A stretch of DNA of 64,000 bases from NCBI GenBank assembly GCA_958414825.1, contig CATYXQ010000002.1, positions 21,553 through 85,552 of the forward strand, read 5' to 3'. Source of the DNA: an uncultured Eubacteriales bacterium. Lineage in GTDB: Bacteria > Bacillota > Clostridia > Oscillospirales > CAG-272. This document shows positions 34,353 through 42,947 of this stretch, in pieces; the first letter of the stretch is position 1; every line of letters starts with the position of its first letter. The notes under the pieces were generated by a model. It searched no databases. It was not told the DNA's origin and was given only the letters and a program-made list of their open reading frames with translations. The position numbers and the translations under genes are program-made.

Positions 34353-35317
34353 GCTATAATAGTGAAAATTACTATGCGCTCCGCCGTGAATTTGAGGAAA
34401 AGCATCTGCGCGCCATCGAGCGCGCGGAAACGCTGAAAAAAACGCTTTGGGGCAAAATCGACGGACTGCGCGAGATTGACGAAGCGCTCTCCGACACCGG
34501 CGCGCGCATTATGGGCGCGGCGCTCGGCGGAAAAGCGGGGCTGGACGGCCGCATTGCGAAAATCCGGCAGGATGTGGAGGCGCTGCGTGAAGCGCGCGCC
34601 CTGCTGCTCCGGCAAAACGGTTATCCCGCAGACTGTACCGACGTGCATTACGAATGCGAAAATTGCAAGGATACCGGCTTTGTGGATACCAAAATGTGCG
34701 CCTGCTTTCGCCGGGCGCTGACTCTGCGCGGCTACGAGTCCTCCGGGGTTGGGAAGCTGATCGGGCGGCAGTCTTTCGACACCTTTTCGCTCGATTACTA
34801 TAAAGACGATCCGCAGACGCTTTCTCGTATGAAGCGCAATTTTGAGACCGTGCGCCGCTATGCCGAGACCTTTTCGCCGCGCGGCAGCGGATCGCTGCTC
34901 TTTATGGGCGGCACGGGGCTCGGCAAAACGCACCTCTCCAGCGCGTTGGCCAAAGCGGTCATTGACCGGGGCTGCGACGTGCTTTATGAGTCCGCGCAGA
35001 ATATTTTTTCCAAACTGGAGAATTCTAAATTTCATGGGGATGCGAGCAGCGCCGGCGACGCCGAGCGTTACTTTTCGGCGGAACTGCTGATTCTGGACGA
35101 TCTCGGCGCGGAATTTTGCACGGCCTTTTCGGTTTCCTGCCTGTACAACATCATCAACACCCGCATTTGCCGGGCGCTGCCTACCGTAATCAGCACAAAC
35201 CTCTCGGCTGAGGAGCTTGCCGCCCGCTACGGCGAACGCATCTTCAGCCGTCTGTTCGGCGAATACACGCCGCTGCTCTTCTGCGGACGGGATATTCGCA
35301 TGGAAAAACAGGGCTGA
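34349..35317 (+). CDS. DnaC/DnaI-like helicase loader ATPase
   Basis: A 322-residue AAA+ protein that would load DnaB-type helicase at the origin or at restart forks. The N-terminal coiled region (about 1-95) is followed by a Cys motif (YECENCKDTGF, then KMCACF) that can bind zinc, as in DnaI. Walker A is GGTGLGKTH near residue 188, Walker B is LLILDDLGAE, and sensor residues lie in PTVISTNLS. It overlaps the DnaD gene by four bases (ATGA). The dnaD-dnaI pairing strengthens both calls. Confidence 0.9.
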   Translation: MSYNSENYYALRREFEEKHLRAIERAETLKKTLWGKIDGLREIDEALSDTGARIMGAALGGKAGLDGRIAKIRQDVEALREARALLLRQNGYPADCTDVHYECENCKDTGFVDTKMCACFRRALTLRGYESSGVGKLIGRQSFDTFSLDYYKDDPQTLSRMKRNFETVRRYAETFSPRGSGSLLFMGGTGLGKTHLSSALAKAVIDRGCDVLYESAQNIFSKLENSKFHGDASSAGDAERYFSAELLILDDLGAEFCTAFSVSCLYNIINTRICRALPTVISTNLSAEELAARYGERIFSRLFGEYTPLLFCGRDIRMEKQG

Positions 35318-35494
35318 GCGCGTTCGCGGAGCCGTGCAAAGGCGCGGCCGCAAGCGCCGCGCTTTCGCCGGAATGCGATCGGCATTCTTTGCAAAACGCG
35401 CAGACGCAGCCCAAACGCATATATCGCTCTGTCCTGAGATTTTCCGGCAGCGCACATTCGGCCCGTCAAACGTCGGCGGGCGCAAGGAGAAAGT

Positions 35495-37441
35495 ATGAAA
35501 GATGGATTCATCAAAGCGGCGGCGTACAGTCCCGCCGTCACGCTCGGAGACCCCGAAAAAAACGCGGATGCGGCCATAGCCGCCGTCCGGCGCGCGGACG
35601 CCGCCGGCGCGCGGATTCTGGTTTTGCCCGAATTGTTTTTAACCGGCTATACCTGTGCGGACATTTTTTTTCAGATCAAACTGCTGCGCGCCGCCGAGGA
35701 TGCGCTCGGCAGGTTGCTGGACGCCACATCGGATACCCGCGTCCTGTGCGCCGTCGGACTTCCCGTGCGGTACGGCGCCCGACTCTACAACTGCGCCGCC
35801 GTGCTGTACGGCGGTCGCCTGCTCGGCGTTGTGCCGAAGACCTATATTCCCAACTATTGCGAATTTTATGAGGGGCGCCATTTTGCGCCCGCGCCGGGCG
35901 AGACCGGCGAGGCGACGCTCTGCGGCCGCAAAACGCCCTTTGGCGCAAAACTGCTCTTTGCCTTTGCCGGTATGCCGGACGCAAAAGTTGCCGTTGAAAT
36001 CTGCGAGGATTTCTGGGTGCCGGTTCCGCCGGCCTGTGCACATGCGGGGGCGGGCGCGACGCTGATCTGCAACCTCTCGGCCTCAAACGAGGCCGTCGGC
36101 AAAGGAGAATACCGCAAAATGCTGGTCGAATCCGCATCGGCGCGCTGCACCTGCGGCTATCTGTACGCCTCGGCGGGGAAAGGCGAATCGACGACCGACC
36201 TTGTGTTTTCGGGGCATAACATGCTCTGCGAAAACGGCGTCATGTTGGCCGAAAGTCGGCCGTTTGCCGACGATTCGTTTATCATCAGCGAATTTGACTG
36301 CGAAAAGCTTGCCGCCGAGCGGCTCCGCATGAATACTTTTGCCGGATATGAAGCCTCCGGCTATACTGAAATTGAAATTCCCTCCGGTGTGCCTGAGGAG
36401 ACTGTGCTTACCCGCGCGGTGAGCAGGCATCCTTTCATTCCGGACAGCGCGGACGAAACCGACGGCCGCTGCGACCTGATTCTCGAAATTCAGTCGCAGG
36501 GACTGGCACGGCGTATGGAAGCCGCGCACGCAAAAACACTTGTGATCGGCGTTTCGGGCGGGCTGGATTCCAGTCTTGCGCTGCTCGTCGCCGTGCGCGC
36601 CTGCCGCAGCATCGGCCGCGGGAGCGCCGATGTGCACGCTGTTACCATGCCCTGTTTCGGCACGACCGCGCGCACCAAATCCAACGCCGAAATCCTTTGC
36701 CGGGCGCTCGGCGTTACCTATACCGAAATCGACATCAAGCGCGCGGTGGATCAGCATTTTGCGGACATCGGGCAGAATCCCGAAAAATTTGACGCGACCT
36801 ATGAAAACGCCCAGGCGCGCGAGCGCACCCAGATACTGATGGACATCGCCAATAAGGAATCGGGGCTCGTGGTCGGAACGGGCGACCTTTCGGAGCTTGC
36901 GCTCGGTTTTGCCACCTACAACGGCGATCACATGTCGATGTACGGCGTCAACGCCTCGGTGCCGAAGACGCTCATGCGCTATATCGTGCGCCGCGCGGCT
37001 GACGCTTACCGCGCAGAGGGCAAAACCGTGCTTGCGGAGGCGCTCTGCGATATTTTAAATACGCCGATCAGTCCGGAACTGCTTCCCCCTGCAAAGGAGG
37101 GGACGATTTTGCAGGAAACCGAGTCGATTGTCGGCCCATACGAACTGCACGATTTTTTCCTGTATCATATGGTACGCTTTGGCTGTCGGCCTCGAAAGAT
37201 TTTCCGGCTGGCGCTTTACGCTTTCAAAGGCGAATATGACGCCGGGCGGATTGCCGAATGCCTTGAAATTTTTCTGCGTCGCTTTTTTGCGCAGCAGTTC
37301 AAGCGCTCCTGCATCCCCGACGGCCCGAAAGTCGGTTCAGTGGCGCTTTCGCCGCGCGGTGACTTCCGTATGCCGTCCGATATGTCGGCTGAGGCGTTTC
37401 TCAGTGAGATTCGCAAAATCCGAAGCGAACTCGGCGTCTGA
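35495..37441 (+). CDS. nadE: Glutamine-hydrolysing NAD+ synthetase
   Basis: A 648-residue two-domain enzyme for the last step of NAD+ synthesis. The N-terminal nitrilase-type glutaminase has the Glu-Lys-Cys triad at E46 (LPELF), K115 (VPKTY) and C170 (EICEDFW). The C-terminal ATP-PPi synthetase has the P-loop SGGLDSS at 354-360 and GTGDLSELALGF. Ammonia passes between the domains. AAGGAGAAAG precedes the ATG. The 177-base gap before it has hairpins but nothing I recognise. Full length, with no missing active-site residue. Confidence 0.96.
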   Translation: MKDGFIKAAAYSPAVTLGDPEKNADAAIAAVRRADAAGARILVLPELFLTGYTCADIFFQIKLLRAAEDALGRLLDATSDTRVLCAVGLPVRYGARLYNCAAVLYGGRLLGVVPKTYIPNYCEFYEGRHFAPAPGETGEATLCGRKTPFGAKLLFAFAGMPDAKVAVEICEDFWVPVPPACAHAGAGATLICNLSASNEAVGKGEYRKMLVESASARCTCGYLYASAGKGESTTDLVFSGHNMLCENGVMLAESRPFADDSFIISEFDCEKLAAERLRMNTFAGYEASGYTEIEIPSGVPEETVLTRAVSRHPFIPDSADETDGRCDLILEIQSQGLARRMEAAHAKTLVIGVSGGLDSSLALLVAVRACRSIGRGSADVHAVTMPCFGTTARTKSNAEILCRALGVTYTEIDIKRAVDQHFADIGQNPEKFDATYENAQARERTQILMDIANKESGLVVGTGDLSELALGFATYNGDHMSMYGVNASVPKTLMRYIVRRAADAYRAEGKTVLAEALCDILNTPISPELLPPAKEGTILQETESIVGPYELHDFFLYHMVRFGCRPRKIFRLALYAFKGEYDAGRIAECLEIFLRRFFAQQFKRSCIPDGPKVGSVALSPRGDFRMPSDMSAEAFLSEIRKIRSELGV

Positions 37442-37617
37442 AACAGACGTATGCGCAGGCGCAGGTTTTGGTCGTTTTGGTTTTCATAACGCCGAAAATC
37501 TGCTGACCATGCGCGTCCGCGTGTGCAAAAATCGCCGCTTTTGCGGTGATTTCTGACGTCTGCCCTTATCAAAAGGCAGCCGGACGCGGACAGTCAAAGC
37601 CGGCAAGGCGCCGGCGC

Positions 37618-37649
37618 CGACCCGCAAAGACGGGTCGCCCCCCTTTTTA
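37618..37649 (+). terminator. Probable nadE terminator
   Basis: 7-bp stem CGACCCG/CGGGTCG with a 6-base loop, then CCCCCC and TTTTT. Confidence 0.6.
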
Positions 37650-37687
37650 TTCCGCAGAAACTGCGGTGGCAATAGATATTTTATTTT

Positions 37688-37783
37688 TACAGAGTAGAGC
37701 GGCGCGCGTAAAGTGCCGTCCCGACGGGGAGTTGCGGGGCGGACGAAAGTTTTACTGCGGTGCGTCGCCCGCATCCCGCTGTT
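37688..37783 (+). promoter_or_regulatory. Tetrahydrofolate (THF-I) riboswitch
   Basis: The conserved landmarks of the folT-type THF aptamer are present in order: AGAGTAG (37691-37697), GCGTAAAGTGCC (37706-37717), GACGGGGAGTTG (37723-37734), GGACGAA (37741-37747) and CGCATCCCGCTGTT (about 37770-37783). ACAG/CTGT closes P1. GCGGCGC (37699-37705) pairs with GCGTCGC (37762-37768). CCGTCCCG pairs with CGGGGCGG to form P3. I compared with the aptamer family from memory. It sits upstream of folT-folC, exactly where this class is expected. Confidence 0.92.
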
Positions 37784-37808
37784 AACCTTTTTACGAAAGA
37801 TTAATCTG

Positions 37809-37870
37809 CCTCCGAAAGGAGAGCGCGCCGCACAAGACGGCTTGCGCTGGGAATACGCTCTTTTCGGAGG
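37809..37870 (+). promoter_or_regulatory. Expression platform with two alternative hairpins at the folT ribosome site
   Basis: CCTCCGAAA (37809-37817) is complementary to TTTCGGAGG (37862-37870), which contains the Shine-Dalgarno CGGAGG, and GAGCG/CGCTC (37821-37825, 37856-37860) extends the stem. The same left arm can instead form a local tetraloop hairpin CTCC-GAAA-GGAG (37810-37821), which would free the ribosome site. The two are mutually exclusive, so folate could control translation of folT. Confidence 0.7.
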
Positions 37871-37877
37871 TATTTCT

Positions 37878-38420
37878 ATGGAAAACTACAAACGACTTGA
37901 CAAAAAACGTCTGACGGCTCAAAGCTCGGTCAAATTGCTTGCGCGCCTTGCGCTGCTGGCCGCGCTCAGCTTCATCTTCGGCAAATTTTTGCAGATTCCG
38001 ATCGGCATCTCGATCCGCATCAGCTTTGAAAACCTGCCGCTTCTGCTTGCCGGCTGGCTCTACGGCCCCGTGGCGGGCGGTATGTGCGCGGCGGCCGCCG
38101 ACATTCTCGGCTGTATGCTCCGCGGCTACGCCATCAACCCGATTATCACGCTTGGCGCGGCGTCGATTGGCGTCATAAGCGGTTTGTTCGGTATGCGCGG
38201 CGTGCTTGCAAAGCCCCGCCTTTGGCTCTCGGTTTCAGCGGCGCACTTTTGCGGTTCGCTTGTCATCAAATCCATCGGTATCTACATATTCTTTTCAACG
38301 CCGCTTGAAACGCTTGTCTGGCGCATACCTGTCTATCTGGTAACCGCTGCGGCGGAATATCTTATCATTACGCTTTTGATGAAAAATAAAGCGGCGCGTC
38401 CGCTTTTGGAGAACCTATGA
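37878..38420 (+). CDS. folT: ECF transporter S component, folate type
   Basis: A 180-residue membrane protein with about six helices and a basic start. GKFLQIPIGISIRISFENLP and the following LLLAGWLYGPVAGGMCAAAADI are the hallmark of folate-family ECF S components (QIPIG..RI..ENLP). It binds folate and works with the shared EcfAA'T energising module encoded elsewhere. Three independent lines agree: sequence pattern, THF riboswitch upstream, and a four-base overlap with folC. The ATG at 37878 lies 7 bases after CGGAGG. Confidence 0.92.
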   Translation: MENYKRLDKKRLTAQSSVKLLARLALLAALSFIFGKFLQIPIGISIRISFENLPLLLAGWLYGPVAGGMCAAAADILGCMLRGYAINPIITLGAASIGVISGLFGMRGVLAKPRLWLSVSAAHFCGSLVIKSIGIYIFFSTPLETLVWRIPVYLVTAAAEYLIITLLMKNKAARPLLENL

Positions 38421-39715
38421 CCTACAAAGAGGCTCTTGCATATATTCATTCTGTTTCCTGGCGGGGAAGCGTACCCGGACTTTCCCGCATCCGCGAGCTT
38501 TGCGCGCGAATGGGCAATCCTGAGCGCGAGCTTCGCTGCATTCACATCGCGGGCACCAACGGAAAAGGCTCCACCTCCGCCTATCTCTCCTCTGTCCTCC
38601 ATGCGGCGGGATACCGCGTCGGCGCGTTCACCTCGCCCTATGTCAAAACGTTCTGCGAGCGCATCAGCATTGACGGCCGCCCGATCCCAAACGCGCTCCT
38701 TGCCGAGGTAACCGGGTATGTGCGGCAGTTTGCCGACAAGATGGAGGATCCGCCGACCGAATTTGAACTGATAACCGCCATCGCCTTTGAATGTTTCAAG
38801 CGGCGCCGGTGTGAGTTTGTCGTGCTCGAAGTGGGGCTCGGCGGCCGGTGCGATTCCACCAATATTATTGAGAATCCGCTGCTCTCGGTCATTACCGGCA
38901 TTGCGCTCGACCACACGCAGATTCTCGGTTCGACGCTGGATAAGATCGCTTATGAAAAGGCCGGCATCATCAAAGAGGGACGGCCGGTATGTCTTGGCGT
39001 GCTTGCGCCCGAAGCGCGCACGGTGATTTTGCAGCAGGCGCGGGAAAAACGCGCGCCGCTTTGTGAAGTCCGGGAGAGTGCGCTTCGCGTGCGGAAACTG
39101 GACATCGAACATCTCGTTGTGGATTACGGCGACTGCACAGAACTCGAAAGCAGCCTGATCGGACTCTATCAGCCGCGCAACATTGCGCTTGTCTGCGAGG
39201 TCGTGCGTATGCTTGAGGCGGAGGGCGTTTCTATCGGCATGGACGCGCTGCGCGCGGGTATCCGCGAGGCAAAGTGGTGCGCGCGTTTTGAAGTTCTGCA
39301 AAAAAATCCGCCTGTGATCTTTGACGGCGGACACAATCCGGAGGGCGTCCGCGCGGCGGTGGAGACCGCAAAGCGGCTGTTCGACGGTAAAATCAACATT
39401 CTGACCGGAATTTTGGCCGATAAGGATTATGAAACCATGGCGGACGCCATTGCCTTGGTTGCCAAGGAGGTTTTTGCGGTCACGCCCGACAACCCGCGCG
39501 CGCTTTCCGCCAAAGAACTCGCGGATGTATTTGTGCGCCGAAACATTCAGGCGCACGTCTGCGGGGACATCAAAACCGGGGTGCGCGCGGCGCGGAACCG
39601 TTCGCGCCTGCAAAAAAGGCCGCTTCTGATTCTCGGCTCGCTTTATATGTACAAGGACGTCTATAAGCACTTCAGCCGCCGGGAAAAGAGCGCCGCGCCG
39701 CCGGACGAAGCGTAA
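38417..39715 (+). CDS. folC: Bifunctional folylpolyglutamate synthase / dihydrofolate synthase
   Basis: A 432-residue Mur-ligase-like enzyme that adds glutamate to folates to retain them in the cell. The P-loop is HIAGTNGKGSTSAYLSS near residue 45. The folate loop and metal region (TSPYVKTFCERISIDG), LEVGLGGRCDSTN, and the C-terminal HNPEGVRAAVE are family signatures. Start overlaps the folT stop (ATGA), so both are translated together under the THF riboswitch: uptake and retention of folate in one unit. The stop is followed by a gap with the next promoter. Confidence 0.95.
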   Translation: MTYKEALAYIHSVSWRGSVPGLSRIRELCARMGNPERELRCIHIAGTNGKGSTSAYLSSVLHAAGYRVGAFTSPYVKTFCERISIDGRPIPNALLAEVTGYVRQFADKMEDPPTEFELITAIAFECFKRRRCEFVVLEVGLGGRCDSTNIIENPLLSVITGIALDHTQILGSTLDKIAYEKAGIIKEGRPVCLGVLAPEARTVILQQAREKRAPLCEVRESALRVRKLDIEHLVVDYGDCTELESSLIGLYQPRNIALVCEVVRMLEAEGVSIGMDALRAGIREAKWCARFEVLQKNPPVIFDGGHNPEGVRAAVETAKRLFDGKINILTGILADKDYETMADAIALVAKEVFAVTPDNPRALSAKELADVFVRRNIQAHVCGDIKTGVRAARNRSRLQKRPLLILGSLYMYKDVYKHFSRREKSAAPPDEA

Positions 39716-39775
39716 AAACGCCGCTTTTCGTCCTTTTGCCCTTGATTTGGCAGTGTGAAAAGTGCGTGATACGCC

Positions 39776-39804
39776 TTGACAGGCGAAAAAAAGTATTGTT
39801 TAAT
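39776..39804 (+). promoter_or_regulatory. Promoter of the dehydratase-activase operon
   Basis: TTGACA (39776-39781), 17-base spacer, TTTAAT (39799-39804). The first start codon is about 200 bases downstream. Confidence 0.75.
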
Positions 39805-39810
39805 AAATAC

Positions 39811-39935
39811 AAAAACGTTGATTTATTTTTGTGTAGGTTTTCATACCAAAGCCCTCGCGAAAAGGGCGCTATGGTCAGAAAACATTTTGCAGGGGCGCAC
39901 ATCATGCGCCTGCGGGCGGCGGATCGCCGCTTTTT
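39811..39935 (+). promoter_or_regulatory. Structured leader with attenuator-like terminator
   Basis: Three hairpins follow the promoter. Hairpin 1 is a compound element: outer GTTTTC (39837-39842) with GAAAAC (39878-39883), then ACCA/TGGT, then GCCCT/AGGGC with loop CGCGAAA. Hairpin 2: GGCGCA/TGCGCC extended by GCA/TGC (39889-39913). Hairpin 3: GCGGCG/CGCCGC (39916-39930) followed by TTTTT, an intrinsic terminator 75 bases before the start codon. The order aptamer-like element then terminator resembles a riboswitch or attenuator. I match it to no class I know. Hairpin 2 also resembles dispersed GC-rich repeats. Confidence 0.5.
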
Positions 39936-40010
39936 GGGATATTCTTATGGCAGCGCTCTGAATACGGGGCGCGTCTGAACAGAAGAGATCGGCTTTCGGG
40001 AGGTGAGAAT

Positions 40011-42947
40011 ATGGCGCTGACGCTCGGCATTGACATCGGTTCGACCACGGCTAAAGCCGTTCTGTTTTCGGACGGCGAAATTTTGTTTGAACAGTACGAA
40101 CGGCATTTTTCGGCCGTCCGCGAAAAATGCGGGGAGCTTGTGGAAAAATTGATCCCCCTGACCGGCGGCGCACCGTTTTCCGTGGCCGTTTCGGGGAGCG
40201 CGGGGCTTGGACTGGCCAACGCCTGCGGTCTGCCGTTTGTGCAGGAGGTTTACGCGACTTCCAAAATTGTGGAAAAGCTGGAATCGGACGCGCGCTGCGT
40301 GATTGAACTCGGCGGAGAGGACGCTAAAATCATTTTCTTCGACGGCGGCGTGGACGAGCGGATGAACGGCTCCTGCGCGGGCGGCACCGGCGCGTTTATC
40401 GACCAGATGGCCACGCTGCTCGACGTGAGCGTGGACGAACTCGACCGCCTCAGTCTCACCTCTGAACGGATTTATCCGATAGCCTCACGCTGCGGTGTGT
40501 TTGCCAAAACCGATATTCAGCCGCTGCTCAATCAGGGGGCGAAAAAAAGCGACCTTGCCATGAGCATATATAAGGCCGTAGTCAATCAGACCATCGCGGG
40601 ACTTGCGCAGGGCAAGCGCATCCGCGGCAAGGTGCTGTTTCTCGGCGGCCCGCTCTACTATTGCAAGGGACTTCAGCGCGCGTTTGCCGAAACGCTTGAA
40701 CTGGATGAAAAGGACGCCGTGTTTCCGGAGTATGCGCGCTACGCGGTGGCTGCGGGCGCCGCGCTCTATGCGGCTGAGCACGGAGAAACGCTCACGGGCG
40801 AAGAACTGCTTTCCCGTATTCGCGAAGCTGAACCGATGCGAAGCGCCGAATCTCTCGAACCGCTCTTTTTGAGCGTGGAGGAATACGGCGCGTTCCGCGC
40901 CCGGCACGAAAAGGATTCAGTGCGCCGCCAGCCGATTGAATCCTACAGCGGCCGCGCGTGGCTTGGTATTGACTGCGGCAGCACGACCACAAAGCTCGCG
41001 CTGATTTCCGAGGAGCGCGCGCTTCTGTATACATACTACGCCTCCAACCGCGGAAATCCCGTGCAGATCGTTCGCGAGCAGCTAAAGGCGATCTACGCCG
41101 CCTGCGGCGGGCGCATCCGCATTGCGGGCTGCGCGGTCACGGGTTACGGCGAGGAACTCATTAAAAACGCATTTTCGGTTGACTTTGGTCTGGTTGAAAC
41201 GATTGCGCACTATACTGCAGCAAAATATTTTATGCCCGATGTGGATTTTATTCTTGACATCGGCGGCCAGGACATCAAGTGCTTCCGTATCAAAAACGGC
41301 GCGATCGACAGCATTATGCTGAACGAAGCCTGCTCGTCCGGATGCGGTTCTTTCCTTGAAACGTTTGCCAAATCGCTCGGATGTCCAATTGAGGATTTTG
41401 CGAGACGCGGCCTGTTTGCCAAGCACCCGGTCAATCTTGGATCGCGCTGCACGGTGTTTATGAATTCTTCGGTCAAACAGTCTCAAAAGGACGGCGCGAC
41501 CGTGGAGGACATTTCCGCCGGACTTTCGGTCAGCGTAGTCAAAAACGCGCTCTATAAAGTGATCCGAGCAGCCAGCGCAGACGAACTCGGCGAGCATGTC
41601 GTCGTACAGGGCGGCACGTTCTACAACGACGCGGTGCTCCGCGCGTTTGAGCGCGAGCTCGGACGGGACGTGACCCGCCCCGACGTCGCGGGGCTGATGG
41701 GCGCGTTCGGCGCGGCGCTCTACGCGATGCGTGCGGAAACCAGCAGTCTGATTTCGCCTGAGGCGCTGGAAAGCTTTTCGCATACCGCGCGCTCGGCGAT
41801 TTGCCGGGGCTGTACCAATCAGTGCCATATCACCGTCAATACGTTTTCGGACGGCGGGCGTTTCGTTTCGGGCAACCGCTGCGAGCGGGGCGCGGGACTC
41901 AAAATAAAAAGCGAGCCGACGCCGAATCTCTATGCATACAAGCGGAAAGCGCTCGAAGCGTTTGGCAGCGTTCCGGGCGCGCGCGGCGGCGTCATAGGTC
42001 TGCCGCTCGCGCTCGGCATGTACGAGCTTTTGCCGCTCTGGCACACGCTTTTCACAAGCCTCGGCTTCGGCGTGACCGTCTCGCCGATGTCCAGCCGCCG
42101 TCTGTACGAAAAAGGGCAGTTCTCCATTCCCTCGGACACGGCCTGCTATCCGGCAAAGCTGATGCACGGCCATATCATGGAACTGCTTGAATCGGGCGCC
42201 GACGCAATTTTCTATCCCTGCCTGACCTACAACGTGGATGAAAAAAGCGCGGACAATCACTACAACTGCCCGGTCGTAGCCTATTATTCCGAACTTTTGC
42301 GCGGCAACGTGGACGAGCTTGAAAAAACGCGCTTTCTCTGCCCGTATCTCTCGCTGCAAAGTCCGCGCGAGCTTGCGCGCGAGCTATATGCCTGCCTCTC
42401 CCTTGCATTTCCCGATGCAAAGCTGACAAAGCGGGAGGTCGAAAAGGCCGCTCGAAAAGCGTTTGCGGCCTACCGAGCCTTTGAAGCGGGTGTGCGCGCC
42501 GAGGGCGAGCGCGCTCTGGCCGAAGCGCGGAAACGGGGACTGCGCATCATGATTCTCGCCGGCCGCCCCTATCATATCGACAGCGAAATCTGCCACGGCA
42601 TCGACCAGCTTGCCGCGTCGCTCGGATTTTGCGTCGTCAGCGAGGACAGCGTCTGCCATCTGACAAAATCCGCGCCGGTTCGGGTGCTCAACCAGTGGAC
42701 CTACCATGCGCGGCTCTACCGCGCCGCGCGCTTCGCTGTGGAAAATCCGGATACGGAGCTTGTGCAGCTTGTTTCGTTCGGATGCGGGGTGGATGCGATC
42801 ACGACCGACGAGGTTCGGGATATTCTCGAGCGCGGCGGAAAATTCTATACGCAGCTCAAAATCGACGAGATCACCAATCTCGGCGCGGTCAAAATCCGCC
42901 TGCGAAGCCTGCTCGGCGCGCTGGAGGACGGAAAGGAGGGCGCATGA
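40011..42947 (+). CDS. Acyl-CoA dehydratase activase-like protein with two ASKHA domains
   Basis: A 978-residue protein. Residues 3-260 and 317-570 are two BadF/HgdC-type ASKHA ATPase domains (LGIDIGSTTAKAVLF and LGIDCGSTTTKLALI), each with a Cys/Gly motif near a 4Fe4S site (GSCAGGTGAF; EACSSGCGSF). Residues of about 590-978 match the activase-associated DUF2229-type region, with Cys motif ICRGCTNQC and a GRPYHIDSEICHGID block. Related activators use ATP to drive one electron into 2-hydroxyacyl-CoA dehydratases. The partner gene overlaps by four bases. The double-domain activase plus dehydratase-like pair is common in Firmicutes, but its substrate is unknown. AGGTGAGAAT precedes the ATG. Confidence 0.85.
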   Translation: MALTLGIDIGSTTAKAVLFSDGEILFEQYERHFSAVREKCGELVEKLIPLTGGAPFSVAVSGSAGLGLANACGLPFVQEVYATSKIVEKLESDARCVIELGGEDAKIIFFDGGVDERMNGSCAGGTGAFIDQMATLLDVSVDELDRLSLTSERIYPIASRCGVFAKTDIQPLLNQGAKKSDLAMSIYKAVVNQTIAGLAQGKRIRGKVLFLGGPLYYCKGLQRAFAETLELDEKDAVFPEYARYAVAAGAALYAAEHGETLTGEELLSRIREAEPMRSAESLEPLFLSVEEYGAFRARHEKDSVRRQPIESYSGRAWLGIDCGSTTTKLALISEERALLYTYYASNRGNPVQIVREQLKAIYAACGGRIRIAGCAVTGYGEELIKNAFSVDFGLVETIAHYTAAKYFMPDVDFILDIGGQDIKCFRIKNGAIDSIMLNEACSSGCGSFLETFAKSLGCPIEDFARRGLFAKHPVNLGSRCTVFMNSSVKQSQKDGATVEDISAGLSVSVVKNALYKVIRAASADELGEHVVVQGGTFYNDAVLRAFERELGRDVTRPDVAGLMGAFGAALYAMRAETSSLISPEALESFSHTARSAICRGCTNQCHITVNTFSDGGRFVSGNRCERGAGLKIKSEPTPNLYAYKRKALEAFGSVPGARGGVIGLPLALGMYELLPLWHTLFTSLGFGVTVSPMSSRRLYEKGQFSIPSDTACYPAKLMHGHIMELLESGADAIFYPCLTYNVDEKSADNHYNCPVVAYYSELLRGNVDELEKTRFLCPYLSLQSPRELARELYACLSLAFPDAKLTKREVEKAARKAFAAYRAFEAGVRAEGERALAEARKRGLRIMILAGRPYHIDSEICHGIDQLAASLGFCVVSEDSVCHLTKSAPVRVLNQWTYHARLYRAARFAVENPDTELVQLVSFGCGVDAITTDEVRDILERGGKFYTQLKIDEITNLGAVKIRLRSLLGALEDGKEGA

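Larger units (their letters stand above)
37442..37877 (+). other. Intergenic region with terminator, riboswitch and translational switch
   Basis: In order: a hairpin AAATCGCCGC...GCGGTGATTT (about 37529-37552), a CGACCCG/CGGGTCG stem (37618-37637) followed by C and T runs that should end nadE transcription, a short CCGCAG/CTGCGG hairpin, the THF riboswitch (37688-37783) and its expression platform (37809-37870). No gene lies here; short open frames lack ribosome sites. Confidence 0.7.

Noticed and set aside
37484..37774. Minus-strand frame in the nadE-folT gap
   Set aside because: It overlaps the THF riboswitch and terminator hairpins and has no start signals. It is probably a spurious translation of structured RNA.
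39811..39935. c-di-GMP, TPP, SAM, cobalamin, purine or T-box identity for the activase leader
   Set aside because: None of the core conserved strings of these classes is present.
39736..39978. Plus-strand 80-codon frame before the activase gene
   Set aside because: It lies over the promoter and structured leader, has no ribosome site, and no recognisable protein pattern.
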